Positions 14,050 through 25,300 of a DNA stretch of 64,000 bases are shown here, in pieces; within the stretch, counting starts at the first letter, position 1, and every line of letters begins with the position of its first letter. The notes beneath the pieces were generated by a model. It was not told the origin of the DNA. It did no database searches and was given only the letters and a program-made list of their open reading frames with translations. The DNA is from Liolophura sinensis (taxonomy: Eukaryota > Mollusca > Polyplacophora > Chitonida > Chitonidae): positions 12,021,608 to 12,085,607 of the forward strand of contig NC_088299.1 of NCBI RefSeq assembly GCF_032854445.1. The letters are read 5' to 3'. The translations under genes and the position numbers were made by a program.

Positions 14050-14939
14050 TATTGTTTTTAAACAATTAAGAGATTTTCTTTTCAGTTAATCATTAGTTTG
14101 ATAAATGATTAGTCAGCTTTACATTTACTTGTCAACACACACAAAAATTACTATAGTGTACTTCCTGTATGTCCATAATATTAAAACACCAGTTCCAGTT
14201 TTGTTTGAGGTTTTTTTTTTCACTTTGTATTTGTATGTATGTCAAGTGTGGGGAAAGTTCATCAGTTAGATGCCAAAGGTGATTGGTTCACTCATAAATC
14301 TGACCGCCATGGTATAATTGTGAAATCCTCAATATGTCAAACAAATGCATCAATGAAATAAATAAATGAGTCACTGAAGTGTTCAGTCACACAGAAACAT
14401 TGACCAGTTCAACTGACTTTTTGTTCCAGGCACCTGAGCAATACGGCTCTGTCTTGCCTTCAGGTCAAAGGTCAGTCCACTGATACAGCACAGGTAGGTG
14501 CAGTTTATAAGGTTTATATGGTTAAAACACTGTTCATTACCTCCATGTATCAATGATTTACCTACATCATTTTCTGTTGGAATATCATCGTTGTTAATAA
14601 CCCAAATAGCTCCTTGACCAACAACAGCAGGACAGGCATTTTCATTGATTTGGTTAACGTGAGTGTGTTGTGAAGAACTTAAGTCATTTCATTTTCATTT
14701 TATGAAGATTGATAGAAAATGAATTTAGATCGTTTGAAGATCTGGAAAAAAGCCACCTATATACATGACTTCAAATTAAGCAAATCATGACCATTGTGAG
14801 ACAGACTGCACTAATTCAGCAGATTTTTCGTCATTAACTGTTTTGTTGGCAGGCCAGACTATGGCTGTTCATGTGCTCTCGTCAAACCCTGAGGAACGGC
14901 CTTCACCTGTTAGGAATACAGCCCCTGGACAAGATGTGA
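511..14939 (+). CDS. RARS2: Mitochondrial arginyl-tRNA synthetase (5' end missing)
   Basis: Class I aminoacyl-tRNA synthetase that charges mitochondrial tRNA-Arg. Eighteen exons join in frame with GT..AG introns: 511-602, 1463-1571, 2107-2199, 2959-3083, 3557-3696, 4112-4188, 5453-5561, 5797-5870, 6265-6371, 6815-6913, 8506-8566, 9033-9109, 9859-9992, 10756-10933, 12036-12131, 13590-13664, 14430-14493, 14853-14939 (TGA). They encode about 598 residues. The HIGH signature is HAGH (3582-3593), followed by [12 protein letters not shown]. The KMSKS position reads MSTRRG (9902-9919), as in the mitochondrial rather than the cytosolic enzyme. The C-terminal anticodon-binding part includes [12 protein letters not shown] and ends [10 protein letters not shown], the RARS2-type ending. 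The first exon in view starts inside a codon run (VLNSLEIP), so the start codon and mitochondrial presequence lie upstream, probably before base 1. An ATG at 191 opens a short frame but has no good donor. No disabling changes are seen. Confidence 0.93.
848..1100 (+). repeat. Diverged SINE B-like tandem body
   Basis: Two imperfect units (GGTGTCATTATTCTGTGACT and GGTGTCAGTATTCTTTGACT, each followed by an ATGGTGTA block) resemble the body of SINE family B. The frame open at 857-1096 comes from this repeat. Confidence 0.4.
1818..1882. repeat. Short tandem duplication (2 x about 32 bp)
   Basis: GTGACATTTAAAAACTCATT plus TAACTTTAGTC occurs twice in a row in a RARS2 intron. Confidence 0.9.
2450..2655 (+). 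repeat. Unnamed interspersed repeat, copy 1
   Basis: Shares ATATGAAAGAG, TTGGCCAATTTCAGGGTTGC, TTGAATAAACACCTTGCAAA and TTGAAGAATTACAGT, in order, with the copies at 8.2 and 17.4 kb. Confidence 0.65.
3247..3512 (+). mobile_element. Second tRNA-derived SINE family (B), near full length
   Basis: Contains a tRNA B-box-like GGGATCAAACCCGGGTCC, then GGTGTCAGTATAATGTGG, TTTGACATGATACTT and GGTGGCAG, shared in order with the copies at 32.5 and 55.2 kb. In a RARS2 intron. Confidence 0.7.
4606..4790 (+). mobile_element. SINE family A, internally deleted
   Basis: Has the tRNA-like head (GGGGCCTCCATGG; AGCTCAAGTCC as B box) and the tail, but the central part is missing. Lies in a RARS2 intron. Confidence 0.75.
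5065..5238 (+). mobile_element. SINE family A, 5'-truncated
   Basis: Starts within the body (GGACGTACGTGGGAAGGTCT) and runs to the AT-rich tail. Lies in a RARS2 intron, about 280 bp after the previous copy. Confidence 0.8.
6974..7248 (-). mobile_element. SINE family A, full length with target duplication
   Basis: Complete copy: tail at low coordinates, tRNA-like head ending GGAGGCCCCCC at high coordinates. AAATTTTTA flanks both ends (6966-6974 and 7249-7257), the expected target-site duplication. Confidence 0.9.
8175..8390 (+). repeat. Unnamed interspersed repeat, copy 2
   Basis: Contains TATGAAAGAGCAACTTTA, CCCAATTTCAAGGCTTCACA, CTTGAATAAACACCTTGCAA and TTGAAGAATTACAGTATATG. In a RARS2 intron. 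Confidence 0.65.
8743..8892 (+). mobile_element. SINE family A, 5'-truncated
   Basis: Body and tail only, diverged (GTGGGAAGGTCTGGCAACAA to CACCAATCAAATATATAAAT). In the RARS2 intron after exon 8506-8566. Confidence 0.75.
10230..10488 (-). mobile_element. SINE family A, nearly full length, diverged
   Basis: Tail (TTATTTGATTGGTGTTTTCTG), body (GGGCAGAGCCCCGGGGGAAA) and a decayed tRNA-like head to about 10488. In the RARS2 intron after exon 9859-9992. Confidence 0.8.
11260..11395. repeat. Tandem duplication with TCAAGGTCA motifs
   Basis: TTGACCTATTTTTTCAAGGT followed by CATTAGGCCTGTGC occurs twice about 75 bp apart, each followed by AGCATACTA. In the RARS2 intron after exon 10756-10933. Confidence 0.85.
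11806..11945 (+). mobile_element. SINE family B fragment
   Basis: GACCTGGGATCAAACCTGG to GAGAGGTTAGAGTAAAGAAA; the 3' half is missing. Confidence 0.65.
12658..12912 (-). mobile_element. SINE family A, nearly full length
   Basis: Tail to head, with GCGCTAGCGCGCTAACCAACTGAG of the tRNA-like head kept. In the RARS2 intron after exon 12036-12131. Confidence 0.85.
13120..13370 (+). mobile_element. SINE family B, diverged
   Basis: Shares TTGGTGTCAGTATAATGTGA, TCTTTGGCATGGTG and GTCTGCTACAAG with the other copies; the head is eroded. Confidence 0.5.
13799..13848. repeat. T-rich low-complexity run
   Basis: Almost pure T with a few G, directly before SINE B copy 13849-14012. Confidence 0.95.
13849..14012 (+). 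mobile_element. SINE family B, head joined to tail
   Basis: Head CGCTTCAGTGGCCTAATGG with CTTGAAGTCCGAAG, directly followed by the tail ACCTAATGACTCCTTATCG and ACGACATTAAACC. The middle 150-200 bp are deleted. Preceded by a T-run. Confidence 0.65.
14010..14048. repeat. (CATA)n microsatellite
   Basis: About nine tandem CATA units, at the tail end of SINE B copy 13849-14012. Confidence 0.95.
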
Positions 14940-15616
14940 GACTGACCTACCCATTGTGGGGTATGCAAGTAGTGGACCAGAGAGTAGGGCTGTAACCTGA
15001 AGGGTAAGATAGCAAGAAGACTTTCCAAGCTGTGTAACAATTCTATTTACATGTACTTGACACATATCGGTTGCATTTTGGTGCCCTCTGCGGCTCACTT
15101 GTTTACAGCTCTGGCTGATTCTGGCTTTAAAGAAAGTTTGTCAGATACCTGTTTATAAAAAGTGTTATTTTTTTTTCTTTATTCAGGTTTCCTCCACCCC
15201 AAAAACTAACCTGTCAGAAATGAATCACGTTTTTGTTGGTTTTTCGGTATTTTGACATTAGTCAAATTGTCAGAATCTCCTAAATGACCATTTTCTGTGA
15301 TAACTTTGGAGATGTGTTAATGTAATACTTATTTAGTTAGTCATTTGAACTCAGATAATGCTCATAGCACAAATTATACATACTCTGTTTTCTCTCACAC
15401 AAACCATTGTTATGTGTGAGAATAGCGTATGTTAAAAATTATAAAATGCATTCAGCATTTTCAATTTAAAGTAGGCTCTTTGTGATGTGTTTTTTTTTTT
15501 GTATTTCAGGTTACATATCTCTTGATACCCAATAGCCGTTGGCCTTACATGACAAATGTACATGAATGATGATGGCATTAACGCCACCATGGCAATATTG
15601 CAGTCATAGGAGATAC
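14940..15616. other. RARS2 3' flank
   Basis: Probably 3' UTR and spacer. No canonical AATAAA is seen near the stop, so the poly(A) site is not located. No other feature found. Confidence 0.5.
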
Positions 15617-16797
15617 AGCTGTCATCTTGATGCCAGGTGACTGTTGGTCAGACAGGATAGATATGAGATACAGTAGTCACCAGGGAACACTGAGACATCT
15701 TGATGCCAGATGACTGTTGGTCAGACAGGACAGACATGAGATACAGTAGTCACTAGGGAACACTGAGACATCTTGATGCCAGGTGACTGTTGGTCAGACA
15801 GGATAGATATGAGATACAGGAGTCACCAGGGAACACTGAGACATCTTGATGCCAGGTGACTGTTGGTCAGACAGGACAGATATGAGATACAGTAGTCACC
15901 AGGGAACACTGAGACATCTTGATGCCAGGTGACTGTTGGTCAGACAGGATAGATATGAGATACAGGAGTCACCAGGGAACACTGAGACATCTTGATGCCA
16001 GGTGACTGTTGGTCAGACAGGACAGATGTGAGATACAGTAGTCACCAGGGAACACTGAGACATCTTGATGCCAGATGACTGTTGGTCAGACAGGACAGAT
16101 ATGAGATACAGTAGTCACCAGGGAACACTGAGACATCTTGATGCCATGTGAGTGTTGGTCAGATGCAACAGATATGAGATACAGTTGTCACCAGGGAACA
16201 CTGAGACATCGTGATGCCAAGGGACTGTTGGTCAGACAATAGATATAAGATACAATAGTCACAAGGGAACACTGAGACATCTTGATGCGAGGTGACTGTT
16301 GGTCAGACAGGACAGATGTGAGATACAGGAGTCACCAGGAAACACCAAGACATCTTGATGCCAGGTGATTGTTGGTCAGACTTGGCACATATGAGATGCA
16401 GTTGTCACCAGGGAACACTAAGACATCTTGATGCCATGTGACTGTTGGTCAGACAGAACAGATGTGAGATACAGTAATCACCAGGGAACACTGAGACATC
16501 TTGATGCCATGTGACTGTTGGTCAGACAGAACAGATGTGAGATACAGTAATCACCAGGGAACACTGAGACATCTTGATGCCATGTGACTGTTGGTCAGAC
16601 AGAACAGATGTGAGATACAGTAATCACCAGGGAACACTAAGACATCTTGATGCTATGTGACTGTTGGTCAGACAGAACAGATGTGAGATACAGTAATCAC
16701 CAGGGAACACTAAGACATCTTGATGCCAGGTGACTGTTTGTCACGCATGAGAGAGATGAGATACAGTAGTCACCGAGGGACACTAAGACATCTTGGT
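15617..16797. repeat. 73-bp minisatellite, about 16 copies
   Basis: Unit holds CATCTTGATGCCAGGTGACT, GTTGGTCAGACAGG and GATACAGTAGTCACCAGGGA. The spacing of CATCTTGATG is 73 bp. Copies are 85-98% alike by eye. It begins about 680 bp after the RARS2 stop and has no open frame. Confidence 0.95.
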
Positions 16798-16963
16798 CTC
16801 CTTACTTACCTTAACTGGTATGTCAGCATTTGATCTCATTAAAGAAATAATCAGGATGCTGTTTCTCAAAGCGGATGTAACGTTACGCCAGTTGTAAGTA
16901 CCAAGGCATCAGGTGTTGTCATTAGGCTGGCATAATTTTACTACCCCTTTGAGAAACTGGGCT

Positions 16964-17100
16964 GAAGGTCTGTCAGCAACCTGCGGATGGTCGTGGGTTT
17001 CCCCCGGGTTCTGCCCGGTTTCCACTCACCATAATGCTGGCCACTGTCGTATAAGTGAAATATTCTTGAGTACGGCATAAAACAACAATCAAAAAAAAAA
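16964..17100 (+). mobile_element. SINE family A, 5'-truncated with 12-bp target duplication
   Basis: Starts at GAAGGTCTGTCAGCAACCTG and ends in an A-run. AGAAACTGGGCT occurs directly before (16952-16963) and after (17101-17112), showing insertion by target-primed retrotransposition. Confidence 0.9.
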
Positions 17101-17357
17101 AGAAACTGGGCTCACGTCTCTTTGTATACCTAGCTTTAATACATGGAGCATGTTCGTGGAGTAATTCGATTAGTGGTTTTAGCAGCCAGAATATTGTTAT
17201 TTGGTGTTGAAATCATTGGGCATTCCACAGATTTGGGGGTCATAAGTTGTATAGTACTATATTTACCCACGAGGGCGTCATCATGTTACAAGGGACAGTT
17301 TTAGGAAGCAGTTACAAGATGCACCTGCCATCACATCCCTATTTCCTCAGCTTTTTT

Positions 17358-17570
17358 TGCATGTGAAAGAGCAACTTTATGTCCAATTTATACATATATT
17401 AATGTTGATATTGGAGACAGAACTACGCTGGTTGGATTGGTCATTTTCAGGGCTTCACCAAAAGTGCCCTTTTTACCATTGTACACAAAATAATGCATTC
17501 AGAATACACCTGAATAAACACCTTGCAAACATTCAAGAAGGTTGAAGAATTTACAGTACATTTAGTGAAG
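17358..17570 (+). repeat. Unnamed interspersed repeat, copy 3
   Basis: Contains GTGAAAGAGCAACTTTATG, TTTCAGGGCTTCACCAAAAG, CTGAATAAACACCTTGCAAA and TTGAAGAATTTACAGTAC. Lies in the spacer between RARS2 and the carboxypeptidase gene. Confidence 0.65.
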
Positions 17571-19320
17571 AGGTGCATTCACATGGTAAGGGCTCTTGAA
17601 GCATTGTAACAGTTTTATAAGATGGACCTGAGGGAGGAAATGCATGTTGGGTGTAAAGTGTACTTATCAGCTGGATTGTACATGTTCCTCTTGTTTTTGT
17701 TGGAGAGAAACTTGACAGGTTTTTCTAGGGATTCATGTGCTGACTGGGGGTTCCCTGGCTCAAAACCCATAGTGGTCTCAGCATTACAGCCTGTGCTTTT
17801 CCTGGAAATGTTTTCATCGCTGGTGCAAAATAAAAATGAAGGTGTTTTTGTTTTACTTATTTTGTTGTGAAAAATTGTTATTTGAAAAGAACGTGCTTGA
17901 TTTAGAATATACATGTTTGATCACAAATCTAGGTGCCTCAAGCATTTACCTGAGATATGATAAGAAGGATTGGTGTACAGGTTTGGCTTAGGACACTGAC
18001 CTGCTAACCTGGACATGAGTGGTGTACACGCCATTACATCAGACTACCTTGATAGTCTTGGTCTATCCACATGGTAACCTACATATGTAAATGTGGTCCA
18101 TGCAATCCTGACTTTTTTATCTTGTGCATGTTGGGCGTCTCCGTGACGTTTTGATTAGCAGGCTAGGACAGTGCAGTAATCCAGGAGCCTCACACCAATG
18201 CGATTGCTGTGAGTCCAAGTCTCATGCTGGCTTCCTGAGTGTTCCATTTATGTAAAGTCAACCTATTTGTGGGAGGACATCTTATGGTAAGTTCACAATG
18301 CCAGTCTTCGCCTGTCACTCCCGTAACACCCAGCAGATTTATAGTATTTAGCCTAATGAGTTAGGCATCAAGTTGGGTGCCCACCTCTTCTTCCAGTTTC
18401 CTCAGTAGTATTGTCAGGTACTTGCAAAGCAGATCCCAGCACAAAAGTGCACTGGTTTCCTCCGCCCATAAATCTGAACGGCATTGTATTGGGAGAAAAA
18501 TCTTGATAAACTCATGAAACACCAATCAAATAAACAAAATGGTCTGCGCCAAAGCGATATAATGAGGCAAGAGAATAAACATTGCAACCCTGGAAGAGCT
18601 ATCCTCCAAGGAGACACCGTCATGATATAATCGAAATAATACTGAAAGTTACGTTAAATCCCAACAGCGAACACAAAGTCTCCGAAGACGCATATTATCC
18701 TTCAAAGCTCAACTCTAATTATTTTTCTGTCTCTGTTGCGTTCCTGTCATTTTGTATGAAACTAGTCGGTGGTTACTCTGGATGGAGTATTTTTGTGTCC
18801 TGTCACTTAGATTCGATCAAATTCATACTCTGTAGGCCTACGTTTCCCTCACTAAACCCACTGTGAAGATACTTTCATTTTCCCTTAATAATGTCTGTCT
18901 CACGGTCCATATTCAGGAAACTTTTAAATTTATCATATCTTATATCTTACCCTATAACATATAAGACCTGGTACTAATATTGGCCCTAACATATAATACG
19001 TTAATCCCAGATAAGTCGAAATCTGTGTCGAAATTTGATATGAGTTAATCCAGAAGGTTATTACATTTATTAGCGTCTAGATTTTTCTGTGTTAAGGATG
19101 AATTTATTTTGTTATTTATGTCGTGTTGAACGACGTACTCATGAACCTGTAAAGTCTTAGTGTCAACCTAACCAGCGAAAGCTCGGGTCTGAGACCCCAT
19201 TGGCCAGGTGCAGATCGTCTGCGACAAGTGTTTTACAAGGCTTTATCCCAGTAGGTGAGAAAGTGCCGTCGCAATGAAGACGAGGACAAAAACAAAGATA
19301 AAACAGATGATGACTTTAAA
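17571..19320. other. Convergent spacer between RARS2 and the carboxypeptidase gene
   Basis: Apart from the diverged SINE pieces (18165-18540) I see no gene. The short open frames at 17615-17914 overlap on both strands and lack family features. Confidence 0.5.
18165..18540 (+). mobile_element. Diverged SINE family A relative
   Basis: 18180-18240 resembles the tRNA-like head (CCAGGAGCCTCACACCAATG) and 18450-18540 the body and tail (TGGTTTCCTCCGCCCATAAA to ACACCAATCAAATAAACAAA). The middle is unlike other copies; it may be two pieces. Confidence 0.5.
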
Positions 19321-19324
19321 GGCC

Positions 19325-19330
19325 TTTATT
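19325..19330 (-). terminator. AATAAA polyadenylation signal of the carboxypeptidase gene
   Basis: AATAAA on the minus strand (TTTATT on plus), about 40 nt after the TAG stop. This is a typical short 3' UTR distance for this enzyme family and supports 19368-19555 as the terminal exon. Confidence 0.6.
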
Positions 19331-19367
19331 TTTGCCACCCTTATCCCAGCACAAAAGTGTCAGTAGC

Positions 19368-22300
19368 CTATATCTGACTATGTAGATCTGACGCAAATTT
19401 TTTCATTCCCGCAATGATTTCCACAGCAACTGGCTCTATCCAACTGGCCGGAAGTATAAAGCCGTATCGCCCAGTATCCGGAAGTTCCACGGTGTAAGAC
19501 CATTTGATGCCAGCAACCCCCTTAGCCCAGTCGTCTGATCCACCTGCCGCTGGATCTGAAAATTGTCAAAAGGGTAAATACTAGGCCTAGCATATAACCG
19601 GTGTGAGTCATCCTCAGGGCAATTTTTTACAATAAGGTTTGCTTCTCGCAAATCTTAACAAATTTTCTAGCTCGTACTGAGCTTTACATACCTCCGTCGG
19701 TAAATTCCATCCTTTAACCCGGTTACCGTCATAAGCAACATTTTAAACTTGTAGGGCCTTCAACACCAGTTAAGTTCTGTATTTTAGACAACTTCTGGTA
19801 TGTAAAAATACATTTTCAGAAGCACATAAAGGTCTTAAGATGAAACTTTCGATGTCTATGTCAAAATTAATCAAACTTCACAAAAACTGTTAAGTGCATG
19901 CCCCAAAAGACTGGATGAATCAGTCGGAATCAAGCAAAGTGTGCAACTTGAAGAATGCCAAACTTGAATGGGGATATGCCTTAAGTGAAGAAATTTAGTG
20001 CAACCCTAATTTTAACGACATTGTTCTTAGGGATATGTCAGATATCAGGTGAGGGGGCTCCATGTATATCGCTTGACCGGGCACTGTTTGATTTCCTCAA
20101 ACTCAGCCATACGTGTATAGTGGTAAAAGTGCAACGTAATGCATCAATCCAACAACTGAATAAATAAAAAGAAAACGAGGAAACGATACGATGATTTACC
20201 CATGTGCCATTTCTATTTGAGACAAGTCGCTCATGAGAAAGGTTTATGTATACTGGTTCATGTATACCATTAATGTGTTAAGACATATCATAAACATCTT
20301 GTGCTGGTGATTTTTAAATGTTTACAACAATTACAATAGGATTGTTGTACAACTAAATTCATGCTCAGTTCTGACACAAATGGAAATAAATCTAAACACC
20401 ACTATTTAATATGGAGAACGTTACTAAGTCACCAGGCCACTCCTCACGGCAAGATGTACCACCCGATGTGCCTTATAAATCTAAATCTAATAAGGCACAC
20501 GTTGAGCAATATCTCAAATCTTTACAAAGAAATCTCTGTCTTGTGTGACAAACCAGCTATCATCAATGGAATATACTATAATGTGGCAAGACTTATTCCA
20601 TGAGGGTATAGTAAAACTAGAGCGTTCAGAGAGTGAACTTAAATCTAGTCTCGAGCACACGGACTCTGACCTTGCCGACCTAAAGAAAACAGTTAATGGA
20701 TCGCTGAAACCTACAGTAAAAGCCCTTACAGATTCGCTGAAATTAGTGCAGCAAGAACATGCTGCCCTTAAATCAAACTTGTTGACCTAGAGAGGTACAG
20801 CAGAGGATATAACCTCCGGTTTGGAGCTGGAAGTAAAACGATAGGGGAAAATCCTTTAGATATAGTGAATATCATCGTGCAAAACAATCTAAAGATCCCT
20901 GATGTGCAAAACCCTGTTGAAAGATAGCCCGATATATGTTATCGAGGACCTAACTATAGCGGATAAACTGGTAAAAGACACATGTAAGCCCTTCATGCAA
21001 AAATGCTTTAGGGAAGGCAAAAGGGTGAAATTTTCCTGTGGTAAGGTGTATGTCAACGGTCAAGAGGTGAAGGATGGGGACATGAACCTGCGAGTTGTGC
21101 TCGTTTTGGAAGCTCCGTGTTGCTCTGTGCGTTTCCAGTTCTTTGTGTTGTGCGTTTTGAATCTGTCATTGAACACAGAGCGTACTTGTTTGTGTACTGT
21201 ATGCGTGACCTACCTATTCTGTGTAACAGTGTGTGAAATCGCTTTATCTGTTCCTGACAGTATTCTGTTGTGCTCTTTGCAAACTCGAGTGCGTGCATCT
21301 ACTTTTGTTGGAAGTCATGGAAAACATATACTGTGATCCCTATATCACCAGTTACATAACCGTGTGTGTTCCCTTTTCAATGTCGTCCTCGTGATTTTGC
21401 TGCTTTGACATGACATCGTATGCAGATTTCTCAGAGCCAGATTCTACTGAATATCGTCTCCCATGTTTTGTCTATGCGATATTCCAATAAGTTAACTGCC
21501 CTGACTTGTGAAATTATCTTGCTGAGACTAGTACACACACATATACATGTTGGTATGTTTGGTTTTCGTCTCACTCGGGTAATGAATAGCCTATAGCCCC
21601 GTTTGCGTCTATTTCTAATAATTATTGCAAATCATATCTATTGCCGCTAAATTAGATATACCTGTTTCTCCGTCTCAGTCAGCCTCTTCTTACAAACAAT
21701 GCCGCAGCATTTACTGTTTAGCTCTTTAAATGACTTTTCCTTGTCTGCTCTTTTTTTGTCTTTTTTTTCTTTTCTATTTTTGTCATTTAACGTGCCTGTT
21801 CGTGGTGTTATTTACCTCAACACATAAACCTGCCTGGGCTTACTTACTATACAAACTGTCTTGTACCCGTAATGGATAATATCATAAATACCGAGCCTAC
21901 TCCACTCCCGAACCCTCTTTCCATCCTTCCTTTCCACAATTAATCTTCTCTTCCCACATTCCCCTCCAATAACCAACCTCTGCTCTCACATGATGTCAAC
22001 CTTGATTTCATCGACAACATGTGCTTTAACCGCATTGACCTCAATGAAAATGATCACTGTAAATCATCTACGGAAGACAATTATTACGAAATATCACATT
22101 GGAGTAAAATAGCCGATCGCCAATCTAGTTATTTCACGCAAACTATCTCAACTATCTCAGCCTTTTATGACAGCAAACGCCTATTCTCTGTCTCTCACTT
22201 TAACATACGTGGCAAGAGGAAACATTTTGATGAAACCGTCGGATTCCTGCAGAATCTTAATTTTAACTTCACTGTGCTGGGGTTCACGGAAAGTTGGCTA

Positions 22301-25300
22301 ACAGAATGAAATGAATCCCAGTATGAAATCCCCAGTTATACAATGTTCTCAGAGTCAAAATAAGAAAGGAGGAGGTGTTGTCTTATACGTTAGCAATATC
22401 GTTTCGTGGTGTATCATATAAAACGACCTGTGATAAAGCTTTTCGCGATGAATATGAATCACTGTATTTCGAAATTAAATCTGAAGGTGACAGCTACATC
22501 CTGGGCAACGTATAGAGATCCGTAATCTCGTAATATAGGGATATTTAACGAGCGTCTTAGTTTAACGCTCAGAAACATTCTGCCTACCCAAAAATGTGTT
22601 ATAATGGGCGATTTTAATATCGATCTTTTTCACACTGATAAACATGTTGCCTCCAAGGAATTCTTGGAAACCATGAAATGTAATTATATTTCCCCTCTAA
22701 TAACTAAACCAACTAGAGTGACAACCAGCTCAGCAACCTTGATCGACAATATTTTCCTAAACTTTCACGATTCTGACATCACTCCAGGTATCCTCTTGAC
22801 TGATATCTCTGATCATTTACCTGTGTTCAATATTTTTAAAACACCTATTTCTACAAGACAGCCTCAGACTTTTACCTACCGACCTAAATCACCTGCTCAG
22901 ATAGGTCAGTTCAAGGAAATGATTCAAAACCTTAACTGGGACGAAGTCATAACAAAAACAACCGTTAACAAGGCCCTTGAAATATTTGTAGAAAAGTTTG
23001 AAAAACTTATGATGAAGTTTTCCCTGAGCGGACTGTCGACGCTCTCTGTCAAAGAATACGCAAACGATGGATAGGACCATCTCCCCTTATGTCAATTAAG
23101 GGAAAAAAACCCCCTGTACCGCGAGCAACTTAAGTTTCCCTCCCCAAACGCTCGAAATAAATATAGGAAGTACAGGAAATATACGAATTTCTTTGTTATA
23201 TCAACGACATAACTAATGTCACCACTGTACTGAAATATGTATTATTCGCCGACGACACAAGTGTGTGTATCTCATCCAGAAATATAAACGAAGCAGTCAC
23301 TACCATGTCTGATGAACTCGAAAATAATTCGTAACTGGATGACTTCAAACAGGCTAAACATTAACAAAACCAAATGTATGATCATCCGACCAGATTCCTC
23401 TTCTCCCAAGGACATTCCTCGGCTTTCTAAGCAAGGCTCCGTTACAGATTATGTTTCCGAATGTAAATTTTTGGGTATAATGTTTAACAGCAAACTTTCC
23501 TGGACACAAGTTACATATGCAAAAAAGTATCTCGCAACATTGGCATAATTAACCATATTAAACAATTTATAAACAAACCAACTCTCTTAATACTTTATAA
23601 CTCCTTAATTCCCCCTTTTCTGAACTATGCTAGTATTTTATAAGGTAACACTTATGCCTCTCATCTCAGACCCTTGAATCTGTTACAAAAACGCGCAGTG
23701 CGTTTAGTAACCCTATCTAATCCCCTCGAGCACACAGACCCTCTCTTCAGATCTCGGTAAAATTCTCTATCCTTCAGTCTCCTTTATTAATCCCTCATAA
23801 ATGTATATATTACCCCTATGAAATACCCCTGAACTGCCGTAACATGTTTCGAAAACAGTCAGATATACATAATTATCCAACAAGAACACAGTGTCTTAAC
23901 ATATTTAGACCCCTCCACTCTTCCAACCTGTCTCTCTGCTCAATTCGAAATATGATTCCCTGGAGAATGGAACAGGCTACCAATTTCTCTCAAATCTATT
24001 GACTCGCTTTCTCTATTTAAGTCCAAAATAAAAGATTTCTTGATGAAACAATTCTGACTTATTTACAAACATATAAATGTCTCATAGCCATGCACCACAG
24101 CATTTCCTTTGGCACGTAACACTGCTTTGTGTTTTTCTTAATATGTTTACTCCGTTATTATTTACTTATAATTCACCTACAACCAGCGCTATCTTACATA
24201 CTTGTACTTCCAGGGATAGATCAAGACCTTTGTGGCTTCATTCCCGCCGTGCTTTATTTTCTGTAAACATGTTTTCTAATTATACTTGTGGTGAATGAAT
24301 ACAATACAATACAATACAATACACTGAGGCTGATCTAGGCATTCGACTGTCACTGGATTTTGTCCTTCAATTTTGTAGCGGTGGCTTCTAAGATGAAAGC
24401 ATTGCTGACCTAGCTATCGCGGACGTCAGAGAAAGCACCCCGGCTTGAACAGAGCGTTTCAATAATTTTACTGTATTTTTCAAAAGAAAACAGAAAAAAA
24501 AACATCCCTAGAATGCGAGAAAGACGAAGGAGCAAAAGTTAAATTCTACAGTTGTAATAAATTCAGAGAAAAAAATTGTATCAGAAGATTTAATTAATTT
24601 TAAGCGTTGTCTTGTGAGATGTCGTCTTGTCATTCCCATAAACCTTTTTCATCCCTAACGAATTTTGCACTGACAGGTAAATGTTATTCCGAAACTTCTG
24701 TCTAAACTCTAAAATAAACGACAAAAATGTATTTGGGGAGATGAATGCGTTTTGGGCCGAGACGAGTAAGCTGCTGTCTAACATCATTTGTGATTCCTTC
24801 GCTGAATAATTACGTGGTGGTCCGTAAATGACACAGACTGTCTTGGCCTTTAACATGGATGATGTGAGATTTAATCAGACTAAGAAAATACATTAGCCCA
24901 GTGATATCAAACGATGTATTGGTATGCATTGTAAAGTTTCTAGGACTCTGTATTAAGCTATATATCATATCCTGACGTGTTAAGAGAACAGATAAGCTTC
25001 CAAGCGCTCATATCTAATCAGGAGGTAAAATGACCCAAGATAAGAATAAGTCAGGTCTACTCACAAAGAACACATCCGGAGGGCCCCACGGTGTAGCGTG
25101 ACTTAAGACCGCCAGCAGCAGACCTAATAGCGTCAGAGGCAGCGTTCGCTAGGGCACGCTGTAAATTTACAGTGGATGGCAATTTATTTATTTATTTATT
25201 TGATCGGTATTTTACGCAAGAATTTGGTAATTAAGGTCAGAGGAAACGGCTAGGGCCCGGGGAAATCCCCGACCATCCGCAAAATGCTGGAAGACCTTCT

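Larger units (their letters stand above)
20340..24323 (+). mobile_element. Decayed, internally deleted LINE with APE-type endonuclease
   Basis: Non-LTR retrotransposon remnant lying antisense in the last intron of the carboxypeptidase gene. From left to right: an ORF1-like coiled-coil region, an APE-type endonuclease domain, a junction where most of the reverse transcriptase is missing (about 23170-23200), the FADD part of the polymerase, and a C-terminal region with [18 protein letters not shown] sequence. It ends in a short ATACA-type tandem tail (24297-24323), as in LINEs that use microsatellite tails. Stops and frame changes break every reading frame. The clade looks CR1/L2/Jockey-like; I cannot assign it further. 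Confidence 0.8.

Noticed and set aside
511-14939. Cytosolic arginyl-tRNA synthetase (RARS1) as the identity
   Set aside because: The MSTRRG signature, the spacing and the [10 protein letters not shown] ending match the mitochondrial enzyme.
15617-16797. CRISPR-like direct repeat array
   Set aside because: Units are contiguous 73-bp copies with no unique spacers, in a eukaryotic intergenic region.
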